Virus record (IMG/VR): IMGVR_UViG_3300008217_000067
Location: 1 to 26,630 of that record
Direction: 5' to 3' (one strand)
Length of the DNA stretch: 26,630 nucleotides
Source of the DNA: a virus
Made by a program: the position numbers and the translations under genes. Shown piece after piece: positions 1-4,140 of this stretch (its first letter is position 1; each line of letters opens with the position of its first letter). The notes beneath the pieces are model-generated. The model did not search any database and had not been told where the DNA came from. It saw nothing but the letters and a program-made list of their open reading frames with translations.

Positions 1-935
1 ACCGGAAGGCGATCGTTCAGGCTGCTGGGAAGATCCTCAAAGCCGCTGCGCCTGTCGACCTCACCCGAACCACCGCGGACCTGGCAGAGGTCCGGTTCTC
101 GGGCGTCGAGGTCGGGCCCTATCTGGGCCGCGGGATCATAGACAGGATAGACCTGTCTACCACGGCTGCTGGTGGGCAGCTGGTCCATGTCGTGGACTAC
201 AAGACCGGCCAGCCGCAGCAGCGCGAAGAACTGGCCCGCGCGCCGCAGACCCTGATTTACCTCGAACATGCGGTCAGCGAGTACTTCAACGGGTCCCCGC
301 CGCAGCCCTCAGACGACGTCGCCATGATCTACGACTACGTAGGCTCGGGCGTGCGGGTCAGGATCGACTACGACCCGTTCGTTGTCGAAGAAGGGCTAGC
401 CGCTGCAGGCCTGCTCTACGAAGAGTTCCAGGCCACGCCGACCGAAGAACTCGCAGAGACGCCGAATCCTTCGTGCTCCTGGTGCTCGTTCCGGTCGGAG
501 TGCTCTGAGTTCAAGCGGGTGGTAGAGAAGCCCGCCAGCCCGCCAGCGTGGGCCGCAGGCCTGCCCTTGGGTGACCTGGTGGCCAAGCGGTATCAGGTGA
601 GCCAGGATATACGCCTGCTCGAGCTCGCGCGCAAAGACCTGGACGTCGCAATTAAGGACCAGATCGAAGACGGTCGCTACGAAGACGCGGACCACACGGT
701 GCGCACGACCCGGCGGAAGACCACTACATACTCGCCGACGGTTCTGCCGCAGCTAAGCAGACATTTGGGCGTGCCGCTGCTCGATCTGGTGCGGAAGACC
801 TGCAAGGTAAGCAATACGAAGGTCAAGGCGCTGGCGAAAGGTGACGCAGCGAGCGCGGATATTCTGGCGCTCCACGCGTCGACCGAACCGGGCTCGGCGT
901 TTTTGACCGTCAAGGCTCGCGGAGGGCTGTTCTAG
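1..935 (+). CDS. Cas4/RecB-like PD-(D/E)XK nuclease, 5' end missing
   Basis: The frame is open from base 3 to the TAG at 933-935, so at least 310 residues are inside the window and the true start lies upstream; the GTG at 192 is internal. The visible part carries the hallmarks of the PD-(D/E)XK family: a GRGIIDRID segment (acidic motif II), then VVDYKTG (D and K of motif III), then QTLIY (the Q-x3-Y motif IV). Near base 460-510 is a CSWCSFRSEC cluster (C-x2-C-x5-C), as in Cas4/AddB-type nucleases that hold an Fe-S cluster; the expected fourth cysteine would be in the missing N-terminus. By family knowledge this would be a single-strand exonuclease used in phage DNA recombination or replication. 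It is first in a plus-strand chain and its stop overlaps the next start. The nuclease fold is well supported; the exact role is inference. Confidence 0.88.
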   Translation, partial: RKAIVQAAGKILKAAAPVDLTRTTADLAEVRFSGVEVGPYLGRGIIDRIDLSTTAAGGQLVHVVDYKTGQPQQREELARAPQTLIYLEHAVSEYFNGSPPQPSDDVAMIYDYVGSGVRVRIDYDPFVVEEGLAAAGLLYEEFQATPTEELAETPNPSCSWCSFRSECSEFKRVVEKPASPPAWAAGLPLGDLVAKRYQVSQDIRLLELARKDLDVAIKDQIEDGRYEDADHTVRTTRRKTTTYSPTVLPQLSRHLGVPLLDLVRKTCKVSNTKVKALAKGDAASADILALHASTEPGSAFLTVKARGGLF

Positions 936-1213
936 TGGGGCCGCTGTGCGGGCTGTGCCATACGGCTCATATCCTAATGACGCCCTGCTCTGCGATCCCG
1001 GGCGAACCGCCGCCACTGCTGGACAGAGAGCAGCGCAGGACAGTAAAGGCTGCGCTGGAGGTGGCGATAGAGCGCGGGAAGATCCGGCCATACCAGGCGC
1101 TTGAACTCGCTGAGATCCTGTCGGTCCAGCTCGAGCCCTGGGTAGATCGGCAGGCTGCCCACCTGGACAGGGCCATGGGGCCCGTAACTCCAACAGCCGA
1201 AAATCGAGAATAA
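935..1213 (+). CDS. Small cysteine-containing hypothetical protein (92 aa)
   Basis: The GTG start shares its G with the TAG of the nuclease gene (TAGTG), and a GGAGGG ribosome binding site lies about 8 bases upstream, which supports this start. The N-terminus has a C-x2-C-H pattern (C5, C8, H9) and another cysteine at 18, possibly a small metal site. Residues 30-75 look like two amphipathic helices. No family was recognised. The coupling suggests co-expression with the nuclease. The opposite strand also has an open frame here (753-1193), but it lacks a comparable ribosome binding site and runs through the nuclease gene. Confidence 0.6.
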   Translation: MGPLCGLCHTAHILMTPCSAIPGEPPPLLDREQRRTVKAALEVAIERGKIRPYQALELAEILSVQLEPWVDRQAAHLDRAMGPVTPTAENRE

Positions 1214-1227
1214 TCCCGGTATTACCT

Positions 1228-1255
1228 TGCGTCTTTGAAATTCTGCCGCTATTAT
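1228..1255 (+). promoter_or_regulatory. Candidate sigma70-type promoter
   Basis: In the 72-base gap between two plus-strand genes there is a TTGCGT (1228-1233), 16 bases, then TATTAT (1250-1255). The -10 box matches the consensus at 5 of 6 positions, the -35 box at only 3 of 6. It sits about 30 bases before the next ATG and lies in a locally AT-rich patch, unlike the rest of this GC-rich arm. It is the only larger gap in the early chain, so a promoter here makes sense, but the call rests on a weak match. Confidence 0.35.
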
Positions 1256-1285
1256 CTAGGCATAAGCAACAACGAAAGGCTTACC

Positions 1286-1456
1286 ATGAGCTACACCATG
1301 ACCGCGGACGAGACTGCAATCTGGGACGGGAACGACGACGCAGCCCGCGACGAACTGCGCCGCGAGGTCCGCATGCGGTTCCGCAGCGACTCACGAGGCG
1401 ACGTCCACGTTTACACCAACGACGGCGTTATGCTGTTCGTCGTCGAGAACGAGTAA
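1286..1456 (+). CDS. Small acidic hypothetical protein (56 aa)
   Basis: The ATG at 1286 is preceded by GAAAGG at a good distance; the in-frame TTG further upstream at 1235 has no such site. The product is rich in Asp, Glu and Arg, and its last 20 residues look like a beta hairpin (VHVYTNDGVMLFVVEN). No family was recognised. Its stop overlaps the next ATG (TAATG), starting a run of coupled micro-genes. Its own gap and candidate promoter suggest it may head a small transcription unit. Confidence 0.7.
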   Translation: MSYTMTADETAIWDGNDDAARDELRREVRMRFRSDSRGDVHVYTNDGVMLFVVENE

Positions 1457-1602
1457 TGACAGACCCAATCAAATCCGCCATAAACCAGGCCCTCAACGCT
1501 GCCATAGTCGGCAGCGGAACAGGCGAGAGCAACGAAGACGTTTTCTGGGCGCGGCTCGTCGCTGAGCTCCAGGCCGCGAAATCAAGGGAGCTGGAAGCAT
1601 GA
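1456..1602 (+). CDS. Micro-gene, 48-aa hypothetical protein
   Basis: The ATG at 1456 shares its A with the TAA of the preceding gene (TAATG), and the frame ends in a TGA that overlaps the next ATG (ATGA). The peptide begins MTDPIKSAINQALNAA and is predicted to be mostly helical. No family was recognised. The main support is the uninterrupted chain of start-stop overlaps on both sides, which is unlikely for random frames. Translation is probably by coupling, since no strong ribosome binding site precedes it. Confidence 0.6.
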   Translation: MTDPIKSAINQALNAAIVGSGTGESNEDVFWARLVAELQAAKSRELEA

Positions 1603-1700
1603 ACGAGAGCAACCTGCGTGCGGAGAAGAACGACTACGGGTGGTCTGTGATCGACCCAGACGGCGGCAGGTGGTGGCCAGGCCCCAGGGACTACGCATGA
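1599..1700 (+). CDS. Micro-gene, 33-aa hypothetical protein
   Basis: The ATG at 1599 overlaps the previous TGA (ATGA), and its own TGA at 1698-1700 overlaps the next ATG at 1697 in the same way. A GGGAG sequence precedes the start by about 9 bases. The peptide is 33 residues with a Trp-rich end (GGRWWPGPRDYA). No function can be assigned. It is reported because it fills the gap between two coupled genes exactly. Confidence 0.5.
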   Translation: MNESNLRAEKNDYGWSVIDPDGGRWWPGPRDYA

Positions 1701-1900
1701 GCCGCGGAGGCAAGCGGAAGGGCGCAGGCCGCCCCCCCATTGTCGGGCCTGATTCTGCAGAGGTCCGGGTCAAGCTCGGGCCGCGGGCGCTGGTGAAGTT
1801 AGACGAATACGCGGCGAAGCATTGCGCCCTACGTGCTGGCAGGCCTGATCGAGCGGCGGGGCTGCGGTCTATGGTCCTGCACCATGGAGCGACCCAATGA
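1697..1900 (+). CDS. Putative ribbon-helix-helix-like DNA-binding protein (67 aa)
   Basis: The start is the ATG at 1697, which overlaps the preceding TGA; the longer frame from 1640 runs through the previous micro-gene. The N-terminus is a basic GGKRKGAGRPP tail that resembles an AT-hook-like arm common in small phage proteins. It is followed by a short strand (EVRVKL), a helix (RALVKLDEYAAKH) and a second helix with a turn near RPDRAAGLRSM. This order is that of a ribbon-helix-helix fold, so DNA binding is a reasonable inference but not proven. The gene ends inside an 18-base repeat that carries the next ribosome binding site and start. Confidence 0.65.
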   Translation: MSRGGKRKGAGRPPIVGPDSAEVRVKLGPRALVKLDEYAAKHCALRAGRPDRAAGLRSMVLHHGATQ

Positions 1901-1901
1901 G
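1884..1901 (+). repeat. Start-site repeat A, copy 1
   Basis: The 18-base sequence ATGGAGCGACCCAATGAG occurs here and again, identically, at 2134-2151. In each copy the GGAG acts as the ribosome binding site and the second ATG is the start of a gene (1897 and 2147). The proteins that begin here are unrelated, so the identity is at the DNA level. Confidence 0.9.
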
Positions 1902-2130
1902 AGGCCTACCAGGACAGTGGATCATTTCGCCCAGCAAGCAGCGTCCCTGCCAACAATTGAGGGCCAAGTACCTCGAAAGAGACCTGTCCACGCTGCCGCC
2001 AGGCTGTGACCCCTGCTGCTCGAGAGCCGCTACGATCTTCGTCTATGATCCAAAGGCCAACCTCTGCACTCAACATTACCGCGCGCTGCGTAAGGCCAAG
2101 AGCGAGGCTTACCATGAGCCACCAGAATGA
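1897..2130 (+). CDS. Small cysteine-rich hypothetical protein (77 aa)
   Basis: The ATG at 1897 overlaps the preceding TGA and has GGAG about 7 bases upstream within repeat A. Cysteines at 18, 37, 40, 41 and 57 plus His60 (C-x2-C ... C-x2-H) suggest a treble-clef or zinc-ribbon-like metal site. The motif CTQHYRALRKAK near the end resembles the C-terminal half of a small zinc finger followed by a basic helix. No named family was recognised. The last codons lie in repeat B, which recurs at the start of a later gene in another frame. Confidence 0.7.
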   Translation: MRGLPGQWIISPSKQRPCQQLRAKYLERDLSTLPPGCDPCCSRAATIFVYDPKANLCTQHYRALRKAKSEAYHEPPE

Positions 2131-2133
2131 GTA
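2112..2133 (+). repeat. Junction repeat B, copy 1
   Basis: A 22-base block (CCATGAGCC, then A, then CCAGAATGAGTA) recurs at 2345-2366 with a single mismatch (T for A). Here it encodes the C-terminus HEPPE and stop of one gene; in the other copy it holds the start of another gene in a different frame. The sequence is thus conserved as DNA and not as protein. Confidence 0.85.
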
Positions 2134-2151
2134 ATGGAGCGACCCAATGAG
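2134..2151 (+). repeat. Start-site repeat A, copy 2
   Basis: This is identical to 1884-1901. Copy 2 abuts repeat B copy 1 directly and supplies the ribosome binding site and ATG of the gene at 2147. Confidence 0.9.
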
Positions 2152-2350
2152 CCTCCACGAGTATCAGCAGAGCCGCGCGGTCGAGCGCCACGGGTTCCCA
2201 TTCTACAGCCTGGTCATGGGCGCAATGCGCCAGGCCGACTCGGACAACGCGGAGAGGCTCAAGCGCGCGTTCCCAAAGGTATGGGAGGAGCTCCAGGCCC
2301 GGTACAGTGCGCCTGGAGGACTGCTCCCGAACGAGGCACATGCGCCATGA
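2147..2350 (+). CDS. Small helical hypothetical protein (67 aa)
   Basis: The ATG at 2147 lies in repeat A with GGAG 7 bases upstream. The overlapping frame from 2134 has no upstream ribosome binding site, and only its last 29 codons are used by the next gene. The product is mixed in charge and probably helical (residues 30-52). No family was recognised. Its TGA overlaps the next ATG. Confidence 0.65.
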   Translation: MSLHEYQQSRAVERHGFPFYSLVMGAMRQADSDNAERLKRAFPKVWEELQARYSAPGGLLPNEAHAP

Positions 2351-2366
2351 GCCTCCAGAATGAGTA
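2345..2366 (+). repeat. Junction repeat B, copy 2
   Basis: This is the second copy of the 22-base block at 2112-2133, with one mismatch. In this copy the first ATG is used as the start codon of the membrane peptide gene at 2347. Confidence 0.85.
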
Positions 2367-2436
2367 TCTGACCGCTATAGGCGGATTCTTAGCGCTCGTA
2401 ATGTCCGCGGCGCTGATCGCGTGGCTATGCTCGTAG
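2347..2436 (+). CDS. Small single-span membrane peptide (29 aa)
   Basis: The ATG overlaps the preceding TGA (ATGA). After a short polar start (MSLQNEY) there is one hydrophobic stretch of about 20 residues (TAIGGFLALVMSAALIAWL) ending in CS, enough for one membrane span. No function can be assigned. Small membrane peptides of this kind are common in phage early regions, where some act on host functions, but that is only an analogy. Its last codons overlap the start of the zinc-finger gene. Confidence 0.6.
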   Translation: MSLQNEYLTAIGGFLALVMSAALIAWLCS

Positions 2437-2918
2437 CGTGCGTCTCACAGGGCTGCGATCGCTCGTGGGACCCCGCCAAGCACAGGCCCTCTAAGCGATA
2501 CTGCTCCAAGCACTGCGGGAACCGTGACTACCACAGGCGCCCGCCAGCGAGCAGGACCTGCGCCTACCAGCCCTGCAGCGGGTCGTGGGTGATCGCTAGC
2601 CGCCACGCCACGGCGCGGCACTGCAACCGAGAGTGCGCTGCGCGGGCCTACCGGCAGAGACCTGGGCCTCGGGCCAGGCACGCCGCCCGGATCAGGCGCC
2701 GCCGCCGCGCGTCGATCGGCAGAACCTGCCGCTGGTGCCAGGTCCAAGACGGCGATCGGCAGTTTGCGACCATGACAGTGTGCACCCGCTGCGACCGGGC
2801 CCTCAGGCGTCAGGCCTGCGAGCGCTGCGGTGGCCCGTCATACCGGCGAGAGCCGGCCTGCCTGGTCCGGTGGCGCGCGCCCTATGGCACCGACTGCAGG
2901 CTCGAGAGCCTAGAATAG
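2427..2918 (+). CDS. Multi-zinc-finger protein with duplicated CGNR-like module
   Basis: The chosen start is the ATG at 2427, 10 bases inside the preceding gene; the GTG at 2421 is an alternative. The 163-residue protein contains two modules of identical geometry, C-x4-C-x15-C-x3-C, at C5/C10/C26/C30 and C45/C50/C66/C70, exactly 40 residues apart. The first contains YCSKHCGNRDY, close to the pattern of the CGNR zinc-finger family (PF11706); the second reads HCNRECAARAY. A C-x2-C-x14-C-x2-C finger follows (101-122), then C131/C134 with C145 and C157. An Arg-rich stretch (83-96) links the parts. Nucleic-acid binding is the likely role. The gene ends the plus-strand arm and overlaps the convergent resolvase gene by 9 bases. 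Confidence 0.75.
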   Translation: MLVACVSQGCDRSWDPAKHRPSKRYCSKHCGNRDYHRRPPASRTCAYQPCSGSWVIASRHATARHCNRECAARAYRQRPGPRARHAARIRRRRRASIGRTCRWCQVQDGDRQFATMTVCTRCDRALRRQACERCGGPSYRREPACLVRWRAPYGTDCRLESLE

Positions 2919-3344
2919 GTCCGTGGAGAGCTCGCGGGCCTCTGCTGCTGAGGTCGGGCCCGCTGGCAGCGCCTCGAGCCGGATCCGGAACCCAGGCAGG
3001 GGCCCGTAGGCTTTGCCGACCTCGCCAGCGCATATCTGACCGTCGTCAGCGAGAAAACCCGCGCCCTCCAGCCCGTCTTCAAACATTTTGAGATAGTTTC
3101 CGCGATCACCTCTGCCTGTCGCAGTGGGCCTAATGGATCCGTCCAGCGCCGCCTCTCGCTTCCAGCGCGGCCAGCTGGCAGGCACGCCCAAGACGAACAG
3201 CACGTCTAGTCGAATGTCCGCGGCCCAGGGCACCAGCGGCCTCTCGGGCACCTCCAGTAGGGCCTTAACGAGCGCGGCCTGAGCCGCGCGGGTGCGGCTC
3301 GAAGGGGATATCCTAGGCTGCCCCTTGACCCGGAACAGCGCCAT
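2910..3344 (-). CDS. rusA: RusA-like Holliday junction resolvase
   Basis: The ATG at 3344 is preceded by AAAGGGA at a good distance; the longer frame to 3473 has no such site. The 144-residue length is typical of RusA endonucleases, which cut four-way junctions during phage recombination and packaging. The key region is at residues 79-103: GDRGNYLKMFEDGLEG then LADDGQI, matching the family pattern D-x-D-N-x3-K ... D-x-L ... D-D-x-Q. Asp80, Lys86, Asp90, Asp100 and Asp101 are present, but the second Asp of the D-x-D-N motif is Gly82. The gene lies near a Cas4/RecB-like nuclease, fitting a recombination role. Family membership is fairly sure; whether the enzyme is active is open. Confidence 0.8.
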   Translation of the reverse strand: MALFRVKGQPRISPSSRTRAAQAALVKALLEVPERPLVPWAADIRLDVLFVLGVPASWPRWKREAALDGSIRPTATGRGDRGNYLKMFEDGLEGAGFLADDGQICAGEVGKAYGPLPGFRIRLEALPAGPTSAAEARELSTDLF

Positions 3345-3465
3345 GCTGTTCCCTTTAACCGCTGGGTGCTGGCCAGTCTTCTTCTTTTTCTTCTCCCGCC
3401 AGGAAAAGGTGGGCCCGGGTAAGAAGAACTCAACTGACGTCACAGGGTGGTTGTAGCCTGCATGT
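3345..3465. other. Divergent intergenic region with purine/pyrimidine tract
   Basis: These 121 bases separate the divergent starts of the resolvase gene (minus) and a 50-aa gene (plus). It holds a long pyrimidine-rich run on the plus strand (3378-3400, mostly CTT repeats) and the palindrome TGACGTCA at 3435-3442. No convincing sigma70 promoter pair was found for either gene. Confidence 0.5.
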
Positions 3466-3618
3466 ATGACCAAACTAGAAAGCCTGGCTCAGAAGGCGGC
3501 GACAGAGACCCTAAGCCCGGAGGAGTCAGAGGCTCTATCGCGCGCCCTGCTCGAGCTCGAGCTGCACCGGGCCAGGGAAGTGGCCCGGCGCATTCTCGCG
3601 GTCTGGTCTGAAGGCTAG
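3466..3618 (+). CDS. Small helical hypothetical protein (50 aa) on the minority strand
   Basis: The frame runs from the ATG at 3466 to the TAG at 3616-3618. The peptide (beginning MTKLESLAQKAATETLSPEE) has good helical composition, with a clean alternation of Leu and charged residues, and ends in RILAVWSEG. There is no strong ribosome binding site; an AGGGTGG lies about 20 bases upstream. Its stop shares the palindrome CTAG with the stop of the convergent minus-strand gene. No family was recognised. The coding call rests on composition and fit to the gap. Confidence 0.5.
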   Translation: MTKLESLAQKAATETLSPEESEALSRALLELELHRAREVARRILAVWSEG

Positions 3619-4100
3619 GCCTTCGCTGTCTTCTTCTTGCTCTTCTTCGCGGCCTTTGCCCTGGCCGCCGGGACTCTCTTCCCGTTGACGTCAACGGATC
3701 GGGTGGTCCCGTTGCGTGCTTTTCTCTTCTTGGCTCGCTGGAGTACCTTCCGCGCCGAAGACGGCGGCGGCGGCTGTCCCATGTCCTCACGCCACGAGAA
3801 CCGCGACACACCGTCAGTCACTGATAATTCTGCCTGCGCGGGGATCGACTCGCGCCCATGCTCGGTCGCAATCTGTCCCAGGGTCCCCGTGTAGGTCGTG
3901 TCCGCGTCCTGGGCAATCTTCTGTATCTGGCCTTGGATAGTCTTGATCTGGGACTGAAGGCGTGCAATTTCTGCCATGCGCTCTTCACTCCTGGCCCTGA
4001 CAAGCTCGAACGCGCGGGCCTGGAGCGGCGTCAGTTCGATTGAGATTGACTCCATGTGCGCGAAGGGATCAGACTCTGCCAGTATTTTAGATTGGGTCAT
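3615..4100 (-). CDS. Coiled-coil protein with Lys-rich tail (161 aa)
   Basis: The ATG at 4100 has AGGAG 6-7 bases upstream. Residues about 20-66 form a clear coiled coil (ERMAEIARLQSQIKTIQGQ and on). A Ser/Pro-rich linker follows, and the last 45 residues are very basic, ending AAKKSKKKTAKA. A basic tail of this type suggests contact with DNA or a polyanion, but no family was recognised. It is the last gene of the late minus-strand block, 40 bases after the fibre gene, so it could be a minor virion or fibre-assembly protein, or a separately controlled regulator. The ribosome binding site may be hidden in a hairpin. Confidence 0.75.
   Translation of the reverse strand: MTQSKILAESDPFAHMESISIELTPLQARAFELVRARSEERMAEIARLQSQIKTIQGQIQKIAQDADTTYTGTLGQIATEHGRESIPAQAELSVTDGVSRFSWREDMGQPPPPSSARKVLQRAKKRKARNGTTRSVDVNGKRVPAARAKAAKKSKKKTAKA
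3682..3697. repeat. Perfect 16-bp palindrome inside a gene
   Basis: CCGTTGACGTCAACGG is its own reverse complement. It lies in the coding part of the coiled-coil gene (codons for VDVNGKR). Its core TGACGTCA occurs once more at 3435-3442 in the divergent gap. A single such palindrome is expected by chance in a window this size, so no function is claimed. Confidence 0.6.
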
Positions 4101-4103
4101 GCG

Positions 4104-4124
4104 TGCTCCTTGGGTTCGGGAGCA
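4104..4124 (-). promoter_or_regulatory. Hairpin covering a ribosome binding site
   Basis: In the minus-strand RNA, TGCTCC (4124-4119) pairs perfectly with GGAGCA (4109-4104) across a 9-base loop. The second arm contains the GGAG ribosome binding site of the gene starting at 4100. Pairing would reduce initiation unless translation or a factor opens it. The stem is only 6 bp, so the effect is inferred. Confidence 0.4.
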
Positions 4125-4140
4125 GAGTGTAACAAAGCCA

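Noticed and set aside
753-1193. Minus-strand frame of 146 codons
   Set aside because: It overlaps the nuclease gene and the coupled 92-aa gene, is rich in Arg/Pro/Ala as shadows are, and has no neighbours on that strand.
2445-2747. Minus-strand frame opposite the zinc-finger gene
   Set aside because: The plus-strand frame shows exact cysteine spacing twice, which the minus frame cannot explain; the minus product is low-complexity.
3682-3697. 16-bp perfect palindrome as an operator or attachment site
   Set aside because: It lies within codons of a gene, and about one such palindrome is expected by chance in a window of this size.
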